A stretch of DNA of 7,078 nucleotides. It comes from an uncultured Anaerosacchariphilus sp. (lineage in GTDB: Bacteria; Bacillota; Clostridia; Lachnospirales; Lachnospiraceae). The notes beneath the pieces are model-generated. The model was not told the DNA's origin and made no database searches. It was given only the letters and a program-made list of their open reading frames with translations. The translations under genes were made by a program, and so were the position numbers. Of the stretch, positions 1 to 5,750 are shown one piece after another; the first letter of the stretch is position 1, and each line of letters opens with the position of its first letter. The stretch spans positions 1 to 7,078 of the forward strand of contig CAKROP010000112.1 of assembly GCA_934373375.1 (NCBI GenBank), written 5' to 3'.

Positions 1-316
1 GCCAGAATTTCCAGTCCGCCTCCGCTCTCACCTGCGGCAGTGTCCAGCCTATAAATGTTGCCAGCCAGAATCCACCGACCAGCACGCAGGTAGTCAGGAA
101 TAGCTCGATAAGCTCCACACCATTCTGGCAGATCTGAAGCCGCCGGGAACGAAGATCGTCCATATAAAAACCCGGTTTCATGCAGATAAAAATCAGGCAT
201 AGGGTCAATAACAGAATCCACCACGGATTCAACCAGCCAGCTTTCCGTAGCATCGGACTGATTGCCAATGTGGATATCCATGCGATATTAAAAATTCTGA
301 GGATATATTTTTTCAT
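1..316 (-). CDS. N-terminal part of an unidentified membrane protein (cut by left edge)
   Basis: An open frame runs from an ATG at 314-316 to the window edge with no stop, giving about 105 residues. The start is well supported: AAGGAG lies 7 bases upstream (324-329). The protein begins MKKYILRIFNIAW. It has hydrophobic stretches at about residues 7-22, 32-47 (WWILLLTLCLIFICM) and 69-92 (rich in L, F, V, G and W), with a basic, charged loop (DDLRSRRLQ) between the second and third. It therefore looks like an integral membrane protein with at least three helices in the visible part. It starts 37 bases after the second patB-like gene, so it is probably the last visible gene of the same operon. 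I do not recognise the family, and any soluble domain would lie beyond the edge. Confidence 0.7.
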   Translation of the reverse strand, partial: MKKYILRIFNIAWISTLAISPMLRKAGWLNPWWILLLTLCLIFICMKPGFYMDDLRSRRLQICQNGVELIELFLTTCVLVGGFWLATFIGWTLPQVRAEADWKFW

Positions 317-323
317 CAATGTT

Positions 324-329
324 CTCCTT
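324..329 (-). promoter_or_regulatory. Ribosome binding site that fixes the start of the left-edge membrane protein
   Basis: AAGGAG on the minus strand stands 7 bases before the ATG at 314-316. It supports translation of a reading frame that is open to the window edge and has no visible stop. Confidence 0.7.
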
Positions 330-353
330 AGAGGCTTTCCTTCTTCCTGTATA

Positions 354-1541
354 TCACAGAAAACTATCTTCCAACTGCTTTAGTCCCTTCTCCAGCGTTT
401 TTCTGGGGCACGCCAAATTGAAGCGTAAAAAGCCTTCTCCTCCCGGGCCAAACCAGGAACCCATATCCACCCCGATCCGGGCCTTTCTTATAATAAAGTT
501 TTCGATTTCTTCCGTATTCATGCCGGTGCCCCTGAAATCCACCCATTCTGTATAAGTAGCCTGAGACTTTTTCATGCGTAACATAGGAAGTCTCTCTTGC
601 AGGAAACGTTCCATGTAATCCATATTCTTTCCAATATACTCGCAGACTGCCTCCACATATCCTTCACATTCATTATAAGCCGTCACCAAAGCGTCCGGAC
701 CAAACCAGTTCACTTCGAAAATGCGGGACGCGCTTATATGATGCGCATACTTTTTTCGAAGCTCATCATTGGGAATAATCACATACGCCGTCTGCAGACC
801 GGTTAAATTAAAGGTTTTACTCGGTGAATAATGCGTAAATGTATTCTGCTGTATCTTCTCTGATATGGTACTGACAGGTTGATGTTCTTTTCCATTCATC
901 ATGAAATCCGCATGAATTTCGTCAGATATTAAAAGCACTCCATGGTCCGCGCAGAGATTTCCCACTTTTTCTAATTCTTCTTTTGTCCATGCACGGCCGA
1001 TGGGATTGTGGGGATTACAGAGTATCATCATTTTATTATCCGGATCTTTCACTTTCTTTTCCAGATCTTCAAAGTCCATATACCATTCTCCGTCTTTTTC
1101 AATCAACGGATTGTCCACCAGTTTCCTATCATTCTTTTTTACGCCATCACTGAACGCCATATAGACCGGGGGCTGAATGATAATTCCGTCTCCCGGCTCG
1201 GTAAAAGTTCGAATGGCTACGATAAATCCCGGGATTACTCCGGGCGTATTTAAAATCCACTCTTTTTTTATCTTCCAATGATATCTTCGCTCTACCCAGC
1301 GTATAATGGCCTCATAAAAATAATCCGGCTTTATACTATAGCCGTATGCCTGCATCTTCACACGCTCCATCAGTGTATCAATTACTTCCTGAGGCGCCCG
1401 AAAATCCATATCTGCCACCCCCATTGGCAGCATTTCCACTTCCGGCTCAATTCCAAAACGCTGGTTGCATCCATCCCATTTACTGCTGCGCGTATTTCTT
1501 CTTTCCAATATGTAATCAAAATATTCCGCTGTATATTTCAT
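354..1541 (-). CDS. patB: PatB/MalY-family PLP-dependent C-S beta-lyase / aminotransferase (second copy)
   Basis: This is a complete 395-residue protein of the fold-type I PLP family to which B. subtilis PatB and E. coli MalY belong, at the usual length (about 390). Family members cleave the carbon-sulfur bond of cystathionine or cysteine to thiol, pyruvate and ammonia, and they act in the cytoplasm. Visible landmarks are VADMDF (42-47), PPVY (124-127), CNPHNPIGRAW (175-185), SDEIHADF (206-213), the Schiff-base lysine K242 in SPSKTFNLTGLQTAY, the tail motif YTEWVDF (330-336), and FLRFNLACP (371-379), whose R373 should bind the substrate carboxylate. All catalytic positions look intact. One oddity is Gly41 where PatB and the other copy have Trp (MWVADMDF); the codon is GGG rather than TGG. 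AAGGAG lies 7 bases before the ATG. It is the third gene of the probable operon, 108 bases after the antiporter gene. The exact substrate cannot be told from sequence. Confidence 0.93.
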   Translation of the reverse strand: MKYTAEYFDYILERRNTRSSKWDGCNQRFGIEPEVEMLPMGVADMDFRAPQEVIDTLMERVKMQAYGYSIKPDYFYEAIIRWVERRYHWKIKKEWILNTPGVIPGFIVAIRTFTEPGDGIIIQPPVYMAFSDGVKKNDRKLVDNPLIEKDGEWYMDFEDLEKKVKDPDNKMMILCNPHNPIGRAWTKEELEKVGNLCADHGVLLISDEIHADFMMNGKEHQPVSTISEKIQQNTFTHYSPSKTFNLTGLQTAYVIIPNDELRKKYAHHISASRIFEVNWFGPDALVTAYNECEGYVEAVCEYIGKNMDYMERFLQERLPMLRMKKSQATYTEWVDFRGTGMNTEEIENFIIRKARIGVDMGSWFGPGGEGFLRFNLACPRKTLEKGLKQLEDSFL

Positions 1542-1560
1542 CTGGGTTCTCCTTTACAAT

Positions 1561-1620
1561 TAAAGAAAATGTGAGCCTCTTATTTCAGGTACAAATCATT
1601 ATACCACAGAAGCTCACATT
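1561..1620 (-). terminator. Terminator-like hairpin between the antiporter and second patB genes
   Basis: AATGTGAGC (1568-1576) and GCTCACATT (1612-1620) form a perfect 9-base inverted repeat. After one mismatch the stem extends by three more pairs (1578-1580 with 1608-1610). On the minus strand the hairpin is followed by ATTTTCTTTA, a T-rich tail. The loop is long (27 nt) and the stem only moderately GC-rich, so termination may be partial. It sits 29 bases after the antiporter stop and could reduce read-through into the second patB gene. It encloses a promoter-like element, listed separately. Confidence 0.45.
1598..1606 (-). promoter_or_regulatory. Extended -10 promoter candidate for the second patB gene
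   Basis: The minus strand reads TGGTATAAT here: a perfect TATAAT (1603 to 1598) preceded by the TGn extension. No good -35 hexamer lies at the normal distance (AAACGG at 17 bases), but extended -10 promoters can work without one. The expected start point is near 1591, giving a leader of about 50 nt before the ATG at 1541. The element lies in the loop of the hairpin at 1561-1620. Confidence 0.45.
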
Positions 1621-1649
1621 CCGTTTAGCTTATTTTATCCTTACACACT

Positions 1650-2993
1650 TCAGGCAGCCTGCTCTTTCTTCTTCGTCGTAAGCAGTCTGAACTGAACTAC
1701 GATAACAACTGCAACCAATAAGAACATCGTATAGTAAAGATAGGGGACAATATCAAAATATTCCGCACCTGTCGCTCCGATAGCCAGAAGCATTCCGCTT
1801 GCATGCGGGATAAAGGTAACGCCCAGGCAGCCTCCGATATCCATCAGTCCCGCCATTCTTTTCGGCTCAATACCATGACGGTCTCCCATTTCCTTTACCA
1901 AGGGACCGGAAATCATGATTGCCATGGTGCCATGGGCTATAATTGCGGAAAGAACCATCGGAAGGATACAGCAGATATATTCACAGCTTCTCTTGCCCTT
2001 CACCAGTTTTGTCAGCTTACACATCAACCAGTCAATTCCACCATAATATCTTACAAAACCTACCAGTGCTGCAATCAACATTGCGAAAATACAGTATGTC
2101 ATCATATTGGACATTCCTGTGGAAACCGCATTCATACAATCAATCAACGCTGTACCGTTTACCATACCGATTACTGCTGCAAGTACAATTCCCAGTGTCA
2201 TTACTAAAATAATATCAAGTCCTGCGATTGCCATCACAAGCACCGCCAGATACGGAAGAATTGTCATCAGATTATAGGCTCCTGCCTCTGCAAGAGAGCT
2301 TCCGTTAATAGAACCTCTGCTTGCGATATAGAAAGCTATGGTAGCCATAATTCCCGCCGGAAGCGACATGGCCAGATTCATTCGAAACTTGTCCTTCATC
2401 TGTGCCCCGACGCTCTGTGTTGCTACAATTGTCGTATCCGAAATTAAGGAAAGATTATCTCCAAAATAAGCTCCGCAGATAACAGCAGCTCCTACGATTG
2501 CCATATTTACGCCTGTCCCCTGACACATCGCCACTCCGATGGGCAGGATTGCTGCCAGCGTACCGTTGGATGTACCGATACAGGTGGACATAACCGCAGC
2601 TAAAACAAAGATAGCCGGTACCATAAAGCTGGTTGGAATCAGGGAAATCGCCAAATTTGCCACCGATTCCTTTCCTCCGATTTCTGCTGCCAGATTCGTA
2701 AATCCTCCACTGAGCAGCAGAATCAGTGTCAGCTGCATCGGACTGCTCTGTCCCGCGTAAGCACAAAAGAGCTGTGTTTTTCTTGCAATACTCTCTTTTC
2801 TGTCAAAAATCAAAAGCGCTACCAGAAGTCCTATCAATAGAGGAGCATTTCTATCCAAAATTCCAAAAGGCTTTTCCAGACCCTGAATGGAAAATATAAT
2901 TCCAGCTCCGATATACAGGCCCAGAAATACAATCAGCGGAATCATTCCGGCACCACCATAATTCTTCTCACATCTTTCCTTTAAAACATCCAT
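1650..2993 (-). CDS. NhaC-family Na+/H+ antiporter-like membrane transporter
   Basis: This complete 447-residue polytopic membrane protein has about 10-12 hydrophobic segments. It carries hallmarks of the NhaC-type ion transporter family: GTSNGTLAAILPIG (140-153), the conserved half-helix region GAYFGDNLSLISDTTIVAT (174-192) with polar D179, D186 and T187-T188, HGTMAIMISGP (354-364), and PHASGMLLAIGATG (396-409). Known relatives exchange Na+ for H+ or, as in MleN-type members, couple Na+/H+ to carboxylate exchange. Its place between two PatB-type lyases, 19 bases after the first, suggests it may carry an amino or organic acid linked to that chemistry, or remove Na+ brought in with it; this is inference. 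GAGGAG lies 6 bases before the ATG. The short lysine-rich C-terminus (TTKKKEQAA) is probably cytoplasmic. Confidence 0.88.
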   Translation of the reverse strand: MDVLKERCEKNYGGAGMIPLIVFLGLYIGAGIIFSIQGLEKPFGILDRNAPLLIGLLVALLIFDRKESIARKTQLFCAYAGQSSPMQLTLILLLSGGFTNLAAEIGGKESVANLAISLIPTSFMVPAIFVLAAVMSTCIGTSNGTLAAILPIGVAMCQGTGVNMAIVGAAVICGAYFGDNLSLISDTTIVATQSVGAQMKDKFRMNLAMSLPAGIMATIAFYIASRGSINGSSLAEAGAYNLMTILPYLAVLVMAIAGLDIILVMTLGIVLAAVIGMVNGTALIDCMNAVSTGMSNMMTYCIFAMLIAALVGFVRYYGGIDWLMCKLTKLVKGKRSCEYICCILPMVLSAIIAHGTMAIMISGPLVKEMGDRHGIEPKRMAGLMDIGGCLGVTFIPHASGMLLAIGATGAEYFDIVPYLYYTMFLLVAVVIVVQFRLLTTKKKEQAA

Positions 2994-3012
2994 GTTCTTC
3001 TCCTCTCATTTG

Positions 3013-4221
3013 TCATTTCCTATCAGGCATTTCCACGCATGCCTGTTTCAGCTGTTTCATCGCCTGTTCCAGTTTTTTATGCGGACACGCCAGATTAAAT
3101 CTTATAAATCCGATTCCACCCGGGCCAAACCAGGTGCCCAGTTCCGCTCCTATATGCGCCATTTTCACAATACAGTTCTCGATTTCTTCCGCAGACATTC
3201 CAGTGCCTCTGAAATCAACCCAGGCCATATAGGCAGCCTCCGGTTTCTTCCATTTTACAGCAGGAAGATTCTCTTTTAAAAATTCTCCCATATACTCCAT
3301 ATTCTGACCGATATATCCGCACAGGGCATCCACATACTGCTCACATTGATTATAAGCTGTGCAGAGAACATCCGGACCGAACCAGTTCATATTGTTATAA
3401 ATTCTGTCTGCCGCAACGCTTTCCCGGTATTTTTTCCGTAATGTCTCATTCGCGATAATGGTATATGCTGTCTGTAGACCAGCCAGGTTAAAGGTCTTGC
3501 TCGGTGCATTCACCGTAATGGTATTCTGCAATATTTCTTCCGAAACAGCTGCCATAACCTGATGTTTTTTTGTCTTATCGATTATCAAATCAGAATGCAG
3601 CTCATCTGAAACTACAACCACTTCATTTTCCAGGCACAGTCTTCCCAGTTTCTCCAATTCCGGTTTACTCCATGCTCTTCCCACCGGGTTATGCGGATTA
3701 CATAACAGCAATAATTTATTTTTCGGATCTTTCACCTTTTTTTCCAGATCTTCAAAATCTATTTTCCATCTGCCATCTACTTCTGTCAGTTGATTGTATA
3801 CAACCTTCCGGCTATTCAGCTCTGTTCCTTCCGCAAATGGAGAATATCCCGGGGACTGGACAATGATTCCATCTCCTTCTGCGGTACAACTTCGAATTGC
3901 ATAAATAAATCCCTGAATTGCCCCCGGAACAAATGTAATCCAATCACATTTTACATTCCAATTATGCCTTTTTTTCTGCCAGTTTACAATTGCTTCAAAA
4001 AAAGCAGGATCTTGGATTCGATAGCCGTAGGCCTGTGTATCCACTCTGCGATGTAAGCATTCCCGTATTTCCTGTGGTACTCGAAAATCCATATCCGCAA
4101 CCCACATGGGAAGCATCTCTACGGAGGGATCCTCTCCGAATTTTGCATTACATCCGTCCCACTGACTGCTTTTTGTTCCCCGTCTTTCCAGCATATAATC
4201 AAAATATTCTTTCGTGTACAT
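3013..4221 (-). CDS. patB: PatB/MalY-family PLP-dependent C-S beta-lyase / aminotransferase (first copy)
   Basis: This complete 402-residue protein is a close paralogue of the enzyme at 354-1541; about 37 of the first 49 aligned residues are identical by eye. Landmarks are MLPMWVADMDF (36-46), with the Trp that the other copy lacks, SPGY (123-126), CNPHNPVGRAW (174-184), SDELHSD (205-211), the PLP lysine K242 in APSKTFNLAGLQTAY, YMAWVDF (331-337) and FIRFNLACP (372-380) with carboxylate-binding R374. The family cleaves cystathionine or cysteine to thiol, pyruvate and ammonia, and some members also transaminate. The start is fixed by a strong AGGAGG 7 bases upstream. It is the first gene of the operon, directly downstream of a good promoter and the divided-off MarR gene. 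The C-terminus (EMPDRK) is a few residues longer than in its sister. The pair probably differs in substrate range, but this cannot be read from the sequence. Confidence 0.94.
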   Translation of the reverse strand: MYTKEYFDYMLERRGTKSSQWDGCNAKFGEDPSVEMLPMWVADMDFRVPQEIRECLHRRVDTQAYGYRIQDPAFFEAIVNWQKKRHNWNVKCDWITFVPGAIQGFIYAIRSCTAEGDGIIVQSPGYSPFAEGTELNSRKVVYNQLTEVDGRWKIDFEDLEKKVKDPKNKLLLLCNPHNPVGRAWSKPELEKLGRLCLENEVVVVSDELHSDLIIDKTKKHQVMAAVSEEILQNTITVNAPSKTFNLAGLQTAYTIIANETLRKKYRESVAADRIYNNMNWFGPDVLCTAYNQCEQYVDALCGYIGQNMEYMGEFLKENLPAVKWKKPEAAYMAWVDFRGTGMSAEEIENCIVKMAHIGAELGTWFGPGGIGFIRFNLACPHKKLEQAMKQLKQACVEMPDRK

Positions 4222-4228
4222 TTATTCA

Positions 4229-4234
4229 CCTCCT
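4229..4234 (-). promoter_or_regulatory. Consensus ribosome binding site of the first patB gene
   Basis: AGGAGG, a full match to the anti-Shine-Dalgarno, stands 7 bases before the ATG. It is the strongest such site in the window and points to high expression of the operon's first gene. Confidence 0.75.
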
Positions 4235-4253
4235 TTTGTTTAACTCTTTTATT

Positions 4254-4268
4254 GTTTAGGCCTTAAAC
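4254..4268. promoter_or_regulatory. Imperfect palindrome at the start point of the patB operon, candidate operator
   Basis: On the plus strand, GTTTAGGCCTTAAAC has GTTT and AAAC arms around the palindrome AGGCCT, with one extra T. It begins just after the -10 box and covers the expected transcription start (about 4263), a place where a bound repressor would block initiation. The neighbouring MarR-family regulator is the obvious candidate to bind it. That link is inference; the short inverted repeat could also arise by chance or act in the mRNA leader. Confidence 0.35.
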
Positions 4269-4269
4269 T

Positions 4270-4298
4270 AATTTAATCATAAATTTTATTTTTGTCAA
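4270..4298 (-). promoter_or_regulatory. Sigma-A type promoter of the patB-nhaC-patB operon
   Basis: The minus strand has a perfect TTGACA (4298 to 4293), a 17-base AT-rich spacer ending in TTATGAT, and TAAATT (4275 to 4270), a 4 of 6 match to TATAAT. The upstream stretch 4299-4350 is very AT-rich and could act as an UP element. The expected start near 4263 gives a leader of about 40 nt, too short for a riboswitch or T-box. Confidence 0.7.
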
Positions 4299-4347
4299 TT
4301 ATCATATTATATAAATATAACTTAAGATTTTTGTGCAATTTTTTTGC

Positions 4348-4384
4348 AAAAAATTCGCGCTGTAGCATTATCCACTACAGCGCG
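4348..4384 (-). terminator. Intrinsic terminator of the marR-type gene
   Basis: CGCGCTGTAG (4356-4365) and CTACAGCGCG (4375-4384) form a perfect 10-base, GC-rich stem with a 9-nt loop. On the minus strand it is followed by AA and six T (4353 to 4348). It begins 15 bases after the MarR stop codon and separates that gene from the patB operon, which has its own promoter just downstream. Confidence 0.88.
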
Positions 4385-4399
4385 TCAAGCACATTCTCT

Positions 4400-4942
4400 C
4401 TATTTTATAGTCGGTTTTAAAAGTTCCACATACGCTTCCAGCCCTTTAAACATCGTCTCTATTTCATCAAATGTCAAAGTGTGCATCAGGCTTTTTATCG
4501 TCTTTATGGTATCCAGGGTATCGTATTTTTTATGACAATTCGACACCCGTTCCCCTTTTTCTGTAGACTTCAAATAATATATTTTCCCATTTTCTCTGGA
4601 ATTCTCCCGTACCACCAAATCATCCTTTAATAATTTCCGAACGGTCTGACTGGTAGCGCTCACCGATCTGCCCCACGATTCGGCAAGTCCTGTCACCGTA
4701 GAGTTTTCTGAATCACATATATCCGTCAAAATATGTGATTCCATCATGGTCTGTTCTACTTCCGCAGAGTACTTATGCCTCATATTGATATACTCATTAT
4801 AGCTCAAAACAAATCGATATATAATGTTCATCTTTTCGTCCAATACTTTAAATGCCTGTGCAATTTCTTCCTCAGACATCTGCTCCACATCCCAAAATTC
4901 ATTTTCCCGTAATTGTGAAAATTCTTCCAACTTCGTGCGCAT
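4400..4942 (-). CDS. MarR-family winged-helix transcriptional regulator
   Basis: This complete 180-residue protein has a MarR-type winged helix-turn-helix at about residues 68-131. The layout is ILTDICDSENSTVTGLAESW, then the recognition helix around SVSATSQTVRKLLKDD (93-108), then a basic wing with the turn ENGKIYYLKSTEKGE (117-131), followed by C-terminal helices for dimerisation. It is longer than most MarR proteins (140-150) because of an acidic N-terminal helix region (1-60). AAGAGGT 8 bases before the ATG supports this start. It is a separate transcription unit with its own terminator, just upstream of the patB operon, so it is the likely local regulator. Its ligand is unknown. Two cysteines (C76 and C136) could give thiol or oxidant sensing as in OhrR-type members, but their positions do not prove this. 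Confidence 0.88.
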   Translation of the reverse strand: MRTKLEEFSQLRENEFWDVEQMSEEEIAQAFKVLDEKMNIIYRFVLSYNEYINMRHKYSAEVEQTMMESHILTDICDSENSTVTGLAESWGRSVSATSQTVRKLLKDDLVVRENSRENGKIYYLKSTEKGERVSNCHKKYDTLDTIKTIKSLMHTLTFDEIETMFKGLEAYVELLKPTIK

Positions 4943-4985
4943 TTTCTCTCACCTCTTATTTTCTCTGTCCTATATCTTATCATTT

Positions 4986-5019
4986 TTTTCGAAAATACAC
5001 CATTATATTTTTCAAAAAT
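4986..5019. promoter_or_regulatory. Candidate promoter and operator region of the marR-type gene
   Basis: On the minus strand a perfect TATAAT lies at 5007 to 5002, with no good -35 (TCCCAA at 17 bases). Two short palindromes frame it: ATTTTTCAAAAAT (5007-5019), touching the -10 on its upstream side, and TTTTCGAAAA (4986-4995), near the expected start at about 4995. This arrangement would suit autorepression, but AT-rich DNA yields such palindromes easily and neither resembles the site at 4254-4268. Confidence 0.35.
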
Positions 5020-5036
5020 TCCTCTTGGGATCTGTA

Positions 5037-5750
5037 CTATCCTTCCATCATCCCAAACGCAATCACCCCCGTAGCGATATACGTTACAATCGACGCAAAC
5101 AGCCGTCCCTTCCTATCCTTTGCGGAACATACGCCCAGATAGATGCCAAATACGGCCAGCACGGCGCCGCTCACATAGGCGATACCCTGATTCCATGCAG
5201 ATTCTTCGAAATATGCCGCCACGAAGGGGTAGGTGCCCAGCATCACATAGTGGCCCAGCCAGTTGCACAGAAAGCCGAAGAGCGCGCACCAGACGCCCCA
5301 GTCCAGGGCCCCATTTCTGACTGCGTAAATCACAAATAACACAGTAATCACGAAAATCGGAAAAACGCTGACACTTTCCAGCTGCACGAAATTTACACCA
5401 TTTACAGAGAAGTTCCATAAATCCTCTCCGATGGACTGCCACAGAAAAGTGCCTGCAAATAAACCAAGAAAAAATGGCGTATATTCCGCTCCTTCTTTCG
5501 CCTTTTTTGACGCAATTCCGGTCAGTACCACTGCCAACACAAAGGCCAGGATGCAGAATACCAACCGTCCCGCCGTCGGCGAGCTTATTTCATCGCCTAA
5601 CAGAACCTCCTGACCCAGCAACGGACCGCGGCTGATGAAAAGCCGGTGCAGCATGATGCACACCATCAGAATCACATACTGCGCCAGAAATGGCAGAAAA
5701 TATTCTTTCATAGAAAATTGTGGTTTATGATACGTTTCAAAATATTTCAT
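5037..5750 (-). CDS. Polytopic membrane protein of unknown function (237 aa)
   Basis: I do not recognise this family. It is a complete protein with 6-7 predicted membrane helices, at about residues 19-37, 62-80, 91-107, 127-144, 151-169, 189-208 and 215-233. The stretches between helices hold polar and aromatic residues that could matter in function: GEDLWNFS (108-115), CNWLGHY (162-168) and a loop FEESAWNQG (181-189). The N-terminus (MKYFETYHKPQF) is short and not a cleavable signal peptide. The ATG overlaps the TGA of the preceding gene as ATGA, and GAGGT lies 9 bases upstream inside that gene, so translation is probably coupled. No hairpin terminator follows, so some read-through into the MarR gene is possible. 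It could be a transporter or a membrane partner of the soluble protein upstream. Confidence 0.8.
   Translation of the reverse strand: MKYFETYHKPQFSMKEYFLPFLAQYVILMVCIMLHRLFISRGPLLGQEVLLGDEISSPTAGRLVFCILAFVLAVVLTGIASKKAKEGAEYTPFFLGLFAGTFLWQSIGEDLWNFSVNGVNFVQLESVSVFPIFVITVLFVIYAVRNGALDWGVWCALFGFLCNWLGHYVMLGTYPFVAAYFEESAWNQGIAYVSGAVLAVFGIYLGVCSAKDRKGRLFASIVTYIATGVIAFGMMEG

Noticed and set aside
1568..1620. TGTGAGC...GCTCACA resembling a CRP/FNR-type dyad
   Set aside because: The half-sites are about 35 bases apart rather than 6, so they do not form a CRP operator; the T-rich tail fits a hairpin better.
1803..2207. Plus-strand open frame of 134 codons opposite the antiporter gene
   Set aside because: It lies wholly antisense to a well-supported membrane protein, has a His/Cys-rich low-quality composition and no ribosome binding site; it mirrors the codon bias of the real gene.
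4222..4262. Riboswitch or T-box leader before the patB operon
   Set aside because: The predicted leader is only about 40 nt and AT-rich, with no terminator or conserved leader motif.
4335..4354. AATTTTTTGCAAAAAAATT-like palindrome next to the marR terminator
   Set aside because: It consists of A and T runs around GC; the T run is already explained as the terminator tail, and no other role is supported.
4824..5339. Plus-strand open frame of 171 codons across the marR start and the membrane protein end
   Set aside because: It spans the marR promoter and is antisense to two real genes, with no plausible ribosome binding site or recognisable domain.
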